From Marinobacter confluentis (lineage in GTDB: Bacteria; Pseudomonadota; Gammaproteobacteria; Pseudomonadales; Oleiphilaceae), in assembly GCF_004785685.1 (NCBI RefSeq), contig NZ_SRPF01000003.1:496001-560000 (forward strand): a stretch of DNA of 64,000 nt, read 5' to 3'. Below are positions 32,218-41,338 of the stretch, piece by piece. Position 1 is the stretch's first letter. Every line of letters starts with the position of its first letter. Made by a program: the position numbers and the translations under genes. The notes under the pieces were generated by a model that saw only the letters and a list, made by a program, of their open reading frames with translations, did no database searches and was not told the origin of the DNA.

Positions 32218-34925
32218 TAGGCCACCGTCACTTCAGCGCGAAGCTGTTCCGGGTAGTCCAGCCCCAGGTCAGCCAGGAACTGTCGCATGATGGGCTCGGC
32301 CTGGAAGCGCGCCGCCCGTTTGCGGGCATTGTCGGCCATGGTCTTGCGCGCCGCCGGATCCTGGAAGTGACGCACAATCGCTTCGGCCATGGTGTTTGTG
32401 TCTTCTACCAGATAACCGCTGACCTCGTGTTCGATGATGTCTTTTGGGCCCTTGCAGTTGTAAGCCAGTGCGGGCATGCCGTGGGTCAGTGCTTCCAGTA
32501 AAACATTGCCAAAGGTATCGAAGCGGGACGGGAACACGAACAGGTCCAGCCCCAGGTAGAGTGACGCCAACTGCTCCCGGGTCTGCCAGCCAACAAAGAC
32601 GGCATCCGGCATGGCCCGTTGCAGGTCAGCGCTGGCGGGGCCTGACCCGGCGACCACAATTTTCAGGCCGGGAACGGAAAGCCGTGCTTCCCGGACGATC
32701 TCGGGCAGGTCGAAAATGCCTTTTTCCCGACTCAGCCGACAGGCGATGAACAGCACGGGCGTGTTTTCGTTGGCACCGGGAATCAGGTCAGCCTTGCGCA
32801 CGGGCTGTACCCGAAGATCCCTGGGCGCGGTGTGGTGAGCGGTCAGGAAGATTTTTTCCTGTGGCAGCTGCATCTCATAGCCGGTGAGCCAGTCCCGGTG
32901 CTCGCGGTTGAGCACGAAGACCCCGTCAAACCGGCTGTAGAGCGCCCGCATCAGGCGGCGTACCCGGTCCCGCTCATGCTGGTTCAGGTTGGTGGTGTGG
33001 GTGATGAAGTCGATCCAGTCGGTGTGCATGAAGAAGTAGCTGGGCACGTTGAACATCTGCTGCAGGAACAGCGCCACCAGCGCCATGGGGCCTTCGGTGG
33101 AGCAGACAATCCGGTCATAGCCGCCTTCGTAGAAAATGCGGGCGATTTCCATCACATCCGGGACTTGCAGGGTCTGTTCGCCGAAGGGATGCAGATCGAT
33201 ATCGGCGATGGGTTTCACCACATGCAGGTGGGGTTCCGGCTCGGCCTCCGGGTGACAGATCAGGAAATCAATGGGCATATCCGTGCGCTTGATCTCTTTC
33301 AGCTTGCCGCTCAGGGAGGTGGATACGCCGTTCTTGTCCAGCAGGGTGTCGGTCAAATAGAGGGCGCGCTTTGAATGTTCATTCCTGCCCAGCTCCCGGG
33401 CGAAGCGGTTGAGCAGGTCACGGTTCTGATAGAGCACCCGGGTCGACGCCAGGGTGGACCCCGCCAGCACCGTGCTGATCAGCACCGGGAACGACAGGCT
33501 GTCCAGGGCTTCGGCCAGGTTGAGGTTGCTCATATTGTCCTGGCGCTTGCCGTCGCCCAGAAACAGCGCGGTCAGCTGGCTGGGAATTTCCAGCTTGCGA
33601 GTCAGTTCTTCCGTGGAGAAATCCTTCAGGCTGGCGCCTTCATGCTTTTCCAGTGCCTTACGGAATCGTTTGGCAATCAGCAGGTTCAGATGGTTGAACA
33701 GCTCGCCAATGCTGTCGTTCACCGTATCCACAAAGCGTTCAGGGTGATTGCGTCGGCTGTCGGCAATCTTCTCAAGCTGGGTGATGCAGAATTTGTAGTC
33801 TTTGCTTGCCTGCCATTTCAGGAAACGCTGGGGTTTCTTACCCTGGAGCGCGTCATGAATGAACGAGAAGAACTTCATGGTTTTCTTGTGTTTTTGCATC
33901 TCCAGAAACAGGTTGGCCAGCACGAAGCAGCCCATCTTGTCCCAGGCCGACCCGCGGTGCAGCAGAATGCGCAGCAGGCCCGGGTCCTTGAGTTTGGTCG
34001 CCACCTGGGAGAAGTAGTCCAGCAGGGCGATATTGAGCTTCTGGTTCTCGCCCACCGTGCCGAAAGGCGCAATGTTACCTTTGCGCAGCGCTTCCAACGC
34101 CAGCGTGGAGGCGGATTCGGTTTTCAGGCGTTCCTGCAGATCCGGCACGTAAAGTTGCGAGCCACAAAGCCCGGCAAAAATCCCGGTGTGGTCGTCGGAG
34201 CCGCCGGTCACAACCTTGGGCTGATCCGGGTCGACCCCGAATTCTGCCGGGTCCAGATTATGCTTTTTGGCGTAGGCGCGAATGCGTTCTGGGGTCAGGC
34301 TTTGCACCCAGTTCAGGGTCAGCACGCTTTGCCACAGGTCCCGCTGGCCGTTCAACACTTCGAAGCGCCAGAACATGACCGCCAGCTTTTCGAACAGGCA
34401 CAGGTCGATCTTGTCATTGCGGCTGTAGAGGTAAAGCGGGTGCGGCTGGATAACCGGAATATCGTTCTGGGCGGCGTACCGCAGGAAGTCGTAGATGTTC
34501 TGACGCTTCTGGTTGAGGATGACCTCCTGTTCCCGGGTAAAGCCGTAGGTGAGCACGTGAAGGAACAGATCGTACTCGGGGAAGAAGCAGGTGAACTCGC
34601 AGCCCACCAGCACATCCTCGCCTTTTTCCTGCAGTTCCCAGCAGGATCGGGCGTTGTTGTGGTTGGTGACGGTGACCACTGAACTGCCGTTCTGCTTCAG
34701 CACCTTCACCAGCTTTTTGGTTTTCAGCCAGGTTTCTGGCAGGCGCAGGATCCGGCCCCAGAGTTCATCGGGTATGTCGCTGTTGTGGTCGTGGCAGTGA
34801 AAGTCGATCCGCAGGCAGTTTTCCGGGTCGAAACGCCGGCCCTGCTGGCTAAGGAAGTCATCAAATTCCGATCTCAGACCGCTACGGAAACGGGGTTCGC
34901 CGTTGCTTTGCCATTGCATCGTCAT
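32217..34925 (-). CDS. PHP-domain / GT4 glycosyltransferase fusion
   Basis: 902 residues from the ATG at 34925, three bases after the upstream stop; a longer reading to 35108 would overlap the aminotransferase. The N-terminal part is a PHP phosphoesterase-like domain: HCH at residues 43-45, TNHNN, GCEF, QPHPLY and GGSDDH are the metal-ligand segments. A middle helical region (about residues 310-540) is unassigned. The C-terminal 350 residues are a GT-B glycosyltransferase of family 4, with FMHTDWIDF, SREKGIFDLPEI and the signature FDTFGNVLLEALTHG. No signal peptide. Such a fusion might make and edit a glycosyl-lipid, which is inference. Confidence 0.85.
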   Translation of the reverse strand: MTMQWQSNGEPRFRSGLRSEFDDFLSQQGRRFDPENCLRIDFHCHDHNSDIPDELWGRILRLPETWLKTKKLVKVLKQNGSSVVTVTNHNNARSCWELQEKGEDVLVGCEFTCFFPEYDLFLHVLTYGFTREQEVILNQKRQNIYDFLRYAAQNDIPVIQPHPLYLYSRNDKIDLCLFEKLAVMFWRFEVLNGQRDLWQSVLTLNWVQSLTPERIRAYAKKHNLDPAEFGVDPDQPKVVTGGSDDHTGIFAGLCGSQLYVPDLQERLKTESASTLALEALRKGNIAPFGTVGENQKLNIALLDYFSQVATKLKDPGLLRILLHRGSAWDKMGCFVLANLFLEMQKHKKTMKFFSFIHDALQGKKPQRFLKWQASKDYKFCITQLEKIADSRRNHPERFVDTVNDSIGELFNHLNLLIAKRFRKALEKHEGASLKDFSTEELTRKLEIPSQLTALFLGDGKRQDNMSNLNLAEALDSLSFPVLISTVLAGSTLASTRVLYQNRDLLNRFARELGRNEHSKRALYLTDTLLDKNGVSTSLSGKLKEIKRTDMPIDFLICHPEAEPEPHLHVVKPIADIDLHPFGEQTLQVPDVMEIARIFYEGGYDRIVCSTEGPMALVALFLQQMFNVPSYFFMHTDWIDFITHTTNLNQHERDRVRRLMRALYSRFDGVFVLNREHRDWLTGYEMQLPQEKIFLTAHHTAPRDLRVQPVRKADLIPGANENTPVLFIACRLSREKGIFDLPEIVREARLSVPGLKIVVAGSGPASADLQRAMPDAVFVGWQTREQLASLYLGLDLFVFPSRFDTFGNVLLEALTHGMPALAYNCKGPKDIIEHEVSGYLVEDTNTMAEAIVRHFQDPAARKTMADNARKRAARFQAEPIMRQFLADLGLDYPEQLRAEVTVA

Positions 34926-34927
34926 AC

Positions 34928-36679
34928 CTAACCCACCTTTCTTGAGTATTGGTCCTGGTCCGCCATCGGGCCAGAACGGGTGTCGTGTCTGGTTGTTGCA
35001 AGCGGGCCAGACAGCCTGCCTTTCAGAATCGGGAAGCGGGCGGACACCATATCCACCAGAAACTGGCGTCTGATGGCCTTGTTGGTCAGCGCCGGGCTCT
35101 GCCACCACCAGCCGTCTGCGTCCATTTGGCGGGCGGCCTCAACAAACCGTTCAATTACGTGGTTGAAGTCCTCATCGGTGAAGCTGTAGCTCATGATCAG
35201 CCGACCGGTGCCGGTCCAGCTCAGCTCCAGCCCGGCCTGGCGCAGGTAGAACTGGAACATCCAGTTGTAACGGCTGGGCCGGGTGTAGAGCACCGACAGA
35301 ATGGAATGGAGGTTGGTGATTCGCAGGGGCAGGCCTTCGCTTTCCAGGCGCTGGTTGAAGCGGGCGACACGCTGGTTCCACAGGGTTTCAGACGTCCGGT
35401 ACTGCTGCTGGATATGCGCCTGCCGGATGCGGTTCAGGAACACGTTCATCGCCCCCATCACATAGGGGTGGGAATTAAAGGTGCCACGGGCGAAAGACAC
35501 GTTCACCGGCTGATCGTCCTTGAAGCGCCGCATCAGCCGGTGGGTGCCGGCCAGCACGCCAATAGGCAGGCCGCCGCCCAGAGTTTTGCCATAGGTCACC
35601 AGATCCGCCTGAATGCCGTAGAATTCCTGGGCGCCGCGGTAAGCCAGCCGGAAGCCGGTAAACACCTCGTCGAAAATCAGCACAATGCCGCGTTCGGTGC
35701 AGACGTCCCGTACCTGGCTCAGCCAGTCGGTGTAGCTTTGCTTGTCGAAAACGTTGTTGCGGTCGCTGGCGACCAGCGCGGTATCGGAAGGTGCATCACT
35801 GTTAGGGTGAAACGCCTGCAGCGGGTTGATCAGCACGCAGGCTATGTCCTTGCGGGAGCGCAGAATGTGAAGGGTCTGTTGGCTCTGATCCGCCAGGGTG
35901 TAGACGTCCCGGGCCTTGCGGGTGTTGCCGATGCCCGGCTGAACCCCATCCCACCAGCCATGATAGGCGCCGCAGAATCGCACCAGGTGGGTCCTGCCGG
36001 TGTGGTAGCGGGCCAGGCGCACCGCCTGCATCACCGCCTCGGTGCCGGACATGTGGAAGGACACCTCATCCAGCCCGGACACTTCGCAGATCATCTCCAC
36101 GTTTTCCGCAATCAGCGGATGGTAGGCGCCGAGCACCGGCCCCAGGCCCCTGGTATGGGCAATGCCTTCATCCATGCACTGCTTGTAGAAGTCGTAGCCA
36201 AATACGTTGACGCCGTAAGAACCGGACAGGTCGTAGCGCCAGTTGCCATCCAGGTCCCGCACCTGGGAGCCCTTGCTTTCATCGGCCATAGAGCCCAGCC
36301 GGAAACATTCAGGCAACTGGTCGCTGTAAGGAAAAGGCACCCGGTAGCGGCTGGTAAAACGCACATCGGAAACACTGTCCCGGATGGCCCGCAAGTAGGC
36401 CAGTGTCCTGTGGCAATGCTGCTCGGCGTTGTTCTGCAGGGTGCGGATTGCCTTGCGGCGCTGCTGCTGCACCGGTTCCGGCGCGCCATCGCTGGCGAAG
36501 AATGCGTTGTCGTCGTAGCTGAAGAAAGGCACCAGACGTGCAACGCGGCGGGACCAGTTGCTGTGACCCCGCAGCGAGGGATGCTTGGCCCTGGAAAGCT
36601 GCAGCCTGACTGCAAGCCTGTAGATGCAGTAAAGACCGGCAACCGCGGTGAGGGCGTAAATACTAAAGGTAGACGTCAT
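34928..36679 (-). CDS. Membrane-anchored class III aminotransferase
   Basis: 583 residues. An N-terminal membrane helix (FSIYALTAVAGLYCIYRLAV) anchors an otherwise soluble PLP fold of the glutamate-1-semialdehyde aminomutase group. Visible are SGTEAVMQAVRLAR, the YHGWWDG segment, FDEVFTGFR, and the PLP lysine in TYGKTLGGGLPIG. The roughly 140 residues before the fold, and a 45-residue polar tail, are additions relative to HemL. The substrate is unknown. First gene of the operon, three bases before the PHP-GT4 gene. Confidence 0.85.
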   Translation of the reverse strand: MTSTFSIYALTAVAGLYCIYRLAVRLQLSRAKHPSLRGHSNWSRRVARLVPFFSYDDNAFFASDGAPEPVQQQRRKAIRTLQNNAEQHCHRTLAYLRAIRDSVSDVRFTSRYRVPFPYSDQLPECFRLGSMADESKGSQVRDLDGNWRYDLSGSYGVNVFGYDFYKQCMDEGIAHTRGLGPVLGAYHPLIAENVEMICEVSGLDEVSFHMSGTEAVMQAVRLARYHTGRTHLVRFCGAYHGWWDGVQPGIGNTRKARDVYTLADQSQQTLHILRSRKDIACVLINPLQAFHPNSDAPSDTALVASDRNNVFDKQSYTDWLSQVRDVCTERGIVLIFDEVFTGFRLAYRGAQEFYGIQADLVTYGKTLGGGLPIGVLAGTHRLMRRFKDDQPVNVSFARGTFNSHPYVMGAMNVFLNRIRQAHIQQQYRTSETLWNQRVARFNQRLESEGLPLRITNLHSILSVLYTRPSRYNWMFQFYLRQAGLELSWTGTGRLIMSYSFTDEDFNHVIERFVEAARQMDADGWWWQSPALTNKAIRRQFLVDMVSARFPILKGRLSGPLATTRHDTRSGPMADQDQYSRKVG

Positions 36680-36802
36680 GGACCCTGTTCCTGCTGGTTT
36701 GGTTAAAAACTAGCAAGACAAGGTGAAGTCTTTGTGTCAGTTCAGAGGCAGTTGGATGACAGCGCTCAATGGCACATCCGCCAGTGGGAGACCCTCGGCC
36801 CG

Positions 36803-37558
36803 TTAAGGAGCCTTCAGTAGTTCTACGTCGCCATACCAGGCTTTGGCGCTTTCGCCAGTGTTGTCAGAGTCTGACATGATCGCAACGCCCACCAGTGCTG
36901 GCGGTTCGGCACCAAATGCCTTGCGGTAATCCGCCACTATATTCCTCTCTGCGGTCAGCCACTGGCCGGCTTTTTCATTGCTGGATTCCACGGCCAGCAT
37001 CATGGTGGTGTCGGTGTAGGGGTTCGGAACGATTTCGCCTTTCTCAAGCCGGTTGGCCCAGATGTAATTCAAGGCATTGCCCGGTAGCTCTTCCCCAAAC
37101 AAAGCCTCGGCGGCTTTTCGTTTTGCCCGCTCGAAAAAACCGGCCTTGTCGGCCTCGAATTCGAAGGCCACATAGATACGGGCCGGGTAGTCATCGCCGT
37201 CTTTTGAACGGGCGTCGCCATCCTCGTAAACGGATGACACCTTCCAGCGCCATCGAAGCATCAACTGGTCCCCCGGCTCCACCCGGATTCGTGCGATCAG
37301 CCCCGAAGCGCCGCCGTCAGTAGAAGCCATCACCACCTGTTCGCCGTTGTCCTGAACCAGTTGGTATTCGCTGGTGCGATCGATATTGGGAAATTCCAGC
37401 GGCTGCCATTCAGGCTCAAGAGTCGATGCCGTGGAGAAAGGTTGGAGGAGCGGTTTTTCATGCTCCTGTGACAACGTTGCCTGCCAGAACAGCGACGACA
37501 CCAGAAAGGCGACCAGCGCCGATAATCGCAGGCGAACTGTTCTATTGATTAACGTCAT
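36803..37558 (-). CDS. DUF3047 exported protein
   Basis: 251 residues from the ATG at 37558 (MTLINRTVRL), preceded by AGAGGT eight bases upstream; a longer start at 37582 is possible. A Sec signal peptide ends near LFWQATLSQ. The mature part, with WRWKVS near residue 105, DDYPARIYVAFEF and IVADYRKAFG, fits DUF3047, an uncharacterised periplasmic beta-rich family. It stands alone, divergent from the TauE/SafE gene. Confidence 0.8.
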   Translation of the reverse strand: MTLINRTVRLRLSALVAFLVSSLFWQATLSQEHEKPLLQPFSTASTLEPEWQPLEFPNIDRTSEYQLVQDNGEQVVMASTDGGASGLIARIRVEPGDQLMLRWRWKVSSVYEDGDARSKDGDDYPARIYVAFEFEADKAGFFERAKRKAAEALFGEELPGNALNYIWANRLEKGEIVPNPYTDTTMMLAVESSNEKAGQWLTAERNIVADYRKAFGAEPPALVGVAIMSDSDNTGESAKAWYGDVELLKAP

Positions 37559-37780
37559 ACCCGTGTACCTCTGAAAGTTCATTAGAACAGGTTAGCGGGC
37601 CTGAGAGCGTCTTGCGATAAAAGCTGCACTCAAAGAGTGCTGACCGTTGATGTCTGAGTCACCGCAGAGCATGTCGGTATTCTGAACGGTCGCGGTTTTT
37701 CAGGTAACCGATTCATAAATCGCAATAAATGAACCGTGGCACAGCCTGTGCAACTTTGACATCACTCGTTATAACAAGTG

Positions 37781-38548
37781 ATGCAGGGTTGGATGGAATC
37801 TTTAATACTGGTTGTCTGTTTTCTCGGTGCTCTGGTTCAGATCACAACCGGACTGGGCTTCGGCCTGATCGTTGCGCCGCTTTTGCTCGCGTTCTATGAG
37901 CCGGTGGATGCCATTCAGATAACCGGTGCGTTGACACTGTTAATCGTGGCGGGTATCGCACCTTTCGTCAGGCGTCGGATCATGCCTTACGAGTTGACTC
38001 GCCTGGCCATCGGCACCCTGGGTGGCCTTGTTGTGGGTAGCGCACTGTTGTTGGTGGCATCTATCGATGCCATACGGGTTGCGGCACTGATGGCACTGGC
38101 TTATTGCCTGGTCCGCTATGTGACGGTGTTGATACAGGGGGCCAACCCGGCGGAACTTGAGCCGGTGGCCCCCAGGGATGAAAAGGCCAGCCTGTTCTAT
38201 GGCATGGCATCCGGTGTCATGAGCGCTACCTTGGCCATGCCCGGCCCCCTGGCGCTGGTGTTTCTGCGATCCCGGGGGCTTAATCCTGCCCGGGTCCGCG
38301 CCACTGTTTTTGCCCTGATGGTGGGCTCCTACAGTGGCATGCTGGTTATCTCCATCGCCATCAGCGGCCTTTCCGATGCCGTGCTGGCGGGTATCACTCT
38401 TTATCTGTTGCCGACGTTGGCGGGTGTGGTGATTGGCCAGCTGGTTTCCGATCGGCTGCCTGATCTTCTCTTCGATGCGATGACAACCCTGCTGATGGTT
38501 TCGACCCTGCTTGTGCTGGCAACGAAGATTCTGGAAAGCCATTTATAG
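37781..38548 (+). CDS. TauE/SafE-family membrane transporter
   Basis: 255 residues, about eight helices in two homologous halves (ITTGLGFGLIVAPLLL and SATLAMPGPLALVFL are the paired re-entrant segments). Family members export sulfite, sulfoacetate or related small anions. Starts at GTG 37778, ATG 37781 and ATG 37793 are all possible; none has a strong ribosome-binding site. The LysR gene follows 134 bases later on the same strand and may control it. Confidence 0.85.
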   Translation: MQGWMESLILVVCFLGALVQITTGLGFGLIVAPLLLAFYEPVDAIQITGALTLLIVAGIAPFVRRRIMPYELTRLAIGTLGGLVVGSALLLVASIDAIRVAALMALAYCLVRYVTVLIQGANPAELEPVAPRDEKASLFYGMASGVMSATLAMPGPLALVFLRSRGLNPARVRATVFALMVGSYSGMLVISIAISGLSDAVLAGITLYLLPTLAGVVIGQLVSDRLPDLLFDAMTTLLMVSTLLVLATKILESHL

Positions 38549-38590
38549 GGTGATGAGGATTCGGGATCCCCAGGGAAATAATCAATAGTT

Positions 38591-38606
38591 TCGAAAAATC
38601 CGATCC
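38591..38606 (+). promoter_or_regulatory. A-rich motif upstream of the LysR gene (copy 1)
   Basis: TCGAAAAATCCGATCC matches 15 of 16 bases of a copy at 39581-39596 and resembles one at 39603-39619, placing copies before the LysR gene and before the next gene. This is the expected layout for autoregulation plus control of a neighbour. Regulator binding is inferred. Confidence 0.45.
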
Positions 38607-38682
38607 TTCGCTAACCTTGGGCCTCTCGAGTTGAATGATTCAACGTCACAAGCCGCCCGGAAGGGACATAAGTGAGCCCGGC

Positions 38683-39600
38683 ATGGACAACCTGAACCTT
38701 CGCCACCTTTTCTACTTCTGGACTATTGCCCGGGAGGGTTCCATTGTTCGCGCGGCGGAGCATCTGGATCTGACACCCCAGACCTTGAGTGGGCAGCTGG
38801 CAACCTTTGAAACCGCCGTGGGCGGTGCGTTGTTTCGTCGGGCCAACCGATCGCTGCAGTTGACGGATTTTGGCCACACGGTGCTAGGTTATGCGGACGA
38901 GATGTTCCAGACCGCCCAGGCGCTGTCGGATGTGATCAGCCAGCCGCCGGAAGAGCGCCCGCTCAGTCTGTCCATTGGCATTGCGGCATCCATTCACAAG
39001 CTGATTGCCTATCACCTGACCGAGCCGGTGCTGACGCTCAAACGGGAGGTGCGGCTGAGCTGCCGTACCGGTGACCCGGACGAACTTCTGAAACGCCTGG
39101 CCCAGAGGGAGCTGGATCTGGTGCTGACCGACCGGCAGCCGGATTCGGCAGAAGCAGGGCGGTTCCGGACTTACCGGTTGGCATCTTCGTCCATGTCGTT
39201 GTTTGCGATACCACAGCTGGCCGAGCCCCTGCGGGAAAACTTCCCCCGCAGCCTCAACGGTCAGCCGTTTCTGGCTACATCCCTGAAGGCGCCCTATGTC
39301 ACCGCGCTGATGAACTGGTTCGCCAGCCAGAATCTGCGGGTGAAGGTTGTGGCAGAGGTGGATGACAGCGCTCTGATCAAGGTGTTCGGGCGCCAGGGAG
39401 TGGGCTATTTTGCGGCGCCGACAGCGATACGGGAGGAAGTGTGCCGTCAGTACCAGGTGGAGCATATCGCCCGCATATCGGAGGTGCGCGACACCCTGTA
39501 TGCCGTCACCCGCTCGGGTAAAAGCCATAACGCGGCTGTGCAAGAGCTGATCAAGGAACGACCCGAGCTGGGGGATAGGCTCGAAAAAACCGATCCATAA
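38683..39600 (+). CDS. LysR-family regulator, NhaR-like
   Basis: 305 residues from the ATG at 38683 (MDNLNLRHLFYFWTIAREGS); a longer start at 38635 adds an unnatural N-terminus. The winged HTH (RAAEHLDLTPQTLSGQLATFE) occupies residues 15-60, followed by a substrate-binding-like effector domain. The WTIAREGSIVRAAEHLDLTP stretch is typical of NhaR, the activator of sodium/proton antiporter genes; no nhaA is nearby. It lies between the TauE/SafE gene and the 39677 gene. Confidence 0.85.
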   Translation: MDNLNLRHLFYFWTIAREGSIVRAAEHLDLTPQTLSGQLATFETAVGGALFRRANRSLQLTDFGHTVLGYADEMFQTAQALSDVISQPPEERPLSLSIGIAASIHKLIAYHLTEPVLTLKREVRLSCRTGDPDELLKRLAQRELDLVLTDRQPDSAEAGRFRTYRLASSSMSLFAIPQLAEPLRENFPRSLNGQPFLATSLKAPYVTALMNWFASQNLRVKVVAEVDDSALIKVFGRQGVGYFAAPTAIREEVCRQYQVEHIARISEVRDTLYAVTRSGKSHNAAVQELIKERPELGDRLEKTDP

Positions 39601-39619
39601 TTACGAAAAAAATCGATTC
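39581..39619 (+). promoter_or_regulatory. A-rich motif pair after the LysR gene (copies 2 and 3)
   Basis: TCGAAAAAACCGATCC (39581-39596, the last codons of the LysR gene) and ACGAAAAAAATCGATTC (39603-39619) are 22 bases apart and lie 58 bases upstream of the ATG at 39677. They match the motif at 38591. A possible LysR tandem operator for the downstream genes. Confidence 0.45.
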
Positions 39620-39676
39620 TTTATGATATCCGGGTTGGCAAGAATGGTCTCGTGCTTACAAACAGGAGATCGGACC

Positions 39677-40078
39677 ATGAAAACCATCCTCAAATTCAGG
39701 CTTGAAAGCGGAAAGGAACCGAATGTCCTGAAGCTGCGAACCGGCTACCGCGTGGTCAGGTGCGAATATGTCGTGCCACAGAAAGCGGTTTTTCTCTGGG
39801 TAGAGCAGCCGCTCAAAGTCGATTTGCCAGAGCTTGAGCGTCGTTTCCTGGTGACTTTTTCCGGTGAACCGGTGCCATCAGCCTATCGGTATCTGGACAC
39901 CGCGCTGGATCCATTCGGGCCTGAGGCTTATCACGTCTACGAAGTTGTTGACGAGCCACGGGAAAAGCCTGGGCAGGCACGGCTCGCCCCTGTGCTAAGC
40001 TTATCGGAAAAGAACTCCGATAACTCCGAGACTGTTCATGTTCCGATGTCTGAGCCTGTTCGCCGTTGGCTTGAGTAG
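39677..40078 (+). CDS. Unrecognised 133-residue protein
   Basis: From the ATG at 39677 (MKTILKFRLESG) with AGGAGA seven bases upstream; a longer reading from 39623 has no such site. Soluble, beta-rich, no signal peptide. The order KFxLE, V-aromatic-C segment, LWVEQPLKVDLPELERRFLV and GEPVPSAYRYLDTA distantly resembles DUF7352-type proteins, which bear a similar lWv-vDp pattern; this is weak. It overlaps the next gene by 41 bases and so is probably expressed with it. Confidence 0.65.
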   Translation: MKTILKFRLESGKEPNVLKLRTGYRVVRCEYVVPQKAVFLWVEQPLKVDLPELERRFLVTFSGEPVPSAYRYLDTALDPFGPEAYHVYEVVDEPREKPGQARLAPVLSLSEKNSDNSETVHVPMSEPVRRWLE

Positions 40079-41309
40079 AGCTTTATTTGTTTTTCTGGCG
40101 CTGTCGCTATCAGCGGCTGCCAGCCAGTTGGGAGAGTCAGCCGGAGTTCTCAATCTCAGGCTGATGGTGTCCGGTGGTGAACAGCGACAGGTCTATCAGG
40201 AGCTGATCGACCGTTTCCGAAAAGAGCATCCGGGAATTGCCGTTCGCCACCGGGAGTTTGAGCAGGAAGATTACAAGGCCAATATCGAGGCCTGGTTAAG
40301 CCAGCCCGACGGCGCGCCGGACGTCATGTTCTATTTTGCCGGCCATCTGATGGCCGACTTCTATCGCAAAGGACTGGTACGGCCGATTGGCGACCTTTGG
40401 CAGTCACAGCAGTGGAACCAGGCGTTTCCGCCTGCCATCAGCGAGATAGTCAGGTACCGGGGCAAGCCCATGGGGCTGCCGATCGCTTATTATCACTGGG
40501 GCATCTATTACCGGAAAAGCCTGTTTCAGCGTCTGGGTATAGACCCGCCCGAAACCTGGGATGAACTGCTGGCGGTGGGCGAGGCGCTAAAGGCCGAGGG
40601 CATCACGCCATTTGCGCTGGGGTCCGAAGCCAGGTGGCCAGCTGCGGCCTGGTTTGATTACCTGAATCTGCGCACCAATGGCCTCGAGTTTCATCGTGAC
40701 CTGCTGGCGGGAAAGGCGGCGTTTGATGACGAGCGGGTCCGCCGGGTGTTAAGCCTCTGGGGGGATCTTGTTGACCGGGAGTTTTTCCTGCCCGGGCACA
40801 GCCAGATGAGTTGGCGAAGTGCTTTACCCTATCTGTATCAGAATCATGCGGGGATGATGCTGATGGGTGGTTTCGTGGTACCGCAATTCCCGCAGCAGCT
40901 GATAGACGATATCGGACTTTTCCCTTTCCCTGTGATCGACCCTGAACGCAGGCTTGCTGAAGAGGCACCCACAGACCTGTTGTTCATTCCCAGCCGGGCC
41001 CGCAATGTGACAGAGGCTGAGGCATTTCTGAGATTTGTTGCCCGGCCGGACATACAGGGCTGGTTTAACCGCCGGATGGGAACCATTGCCCCCAACCGCC
41101 AGTCGCCGGACCCGGAAGACAGGCTGGTGGCCGAAGGCCAGACCATTCTGAAACGTGCCAGTGGGTACTCCCAGTTCTTTGACCGGGAAATGGTGCGCTC
41201 AGTATCCAGCCCTGCCATGGATGCCTTTGTTGATTTTCTCGAACGCGAACTATCGGTTGAAGCCCTGCTTGCCACACTTGCAACCATTCGCCAGAACCCA
41301 GAGCAATAG
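40038..41309 (+). CDS. Orphan extracellular solute-binding protein (family 1, sugar type)
   Basis: 423 residues. A Sec signal peptide ends near SLSAAAS|Q, and the mature protein is a large ABC sugar-binding fold with conserved GLPIAYYHWGIYYRKSLF and PETWDELL segments (the carbohydrate SBP signature). No permease or ATPase gene is adjacent, so it may serve a distant transporter or act as a sensor. Its start lies 41 bases inside the preceding gene. ahpC follows after a 130-base gap. Confidence 0.85.
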   Translation: MFRCLSLFAVGLSRALFVFLALSLSAAASQLGESAGVLNLRLMVSGGEQRQVYQELIDRFRKEHPGIAVRHREFEQEDYKANIEAWLSQPDGAPDVMFYFAGHLMADFYRKGLVRPIGDLWQSQQWNQAFPPAISEIVRYRGKPMGLPIAYYHWGIYYRKSLFQRLGIDPPETWDELLAVGEALKAEGITPFALGSEARWPAAAWFDYLNLRTNGLEFHRDLLAGKAAFDDERVRRVLSLWGDLVDREFFLPGHSQMSWRSALPYLYQNHAGMMLMGGFVVPQFPQQLIDDIGLFPFPVIDPERRLAEEAPTDLLFIPSRARNVTEAEAFLRFVARPDIQGWFNRRMGTIAPNRQSPDPEDRLVAEGQTILKRASGYSQFFDREMVRSVSSPAMDAFVDFLERELSVEALLATLATIRQNPEQ

Positions 41310-41338
41310 CCTCCTCCTATCCTGACCCTAATAACAAT

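Noticed and set aside
33375..34682. Long plus-strand frame of 435 residues opposite the PHP-GT4 gene
   Set aside because: Shadow of a high-GC gene; composition is Gln/His/Val-rich in the way of antisense frames, and the minus-strand gene has clear domain motifs.
34949..36706. 585-residue plus-strand frame opposite the aminotransferase
   Set aside because: Same antisense effect; the minus-strand product carries the PLP motifs and forms an operon with its neighbours.
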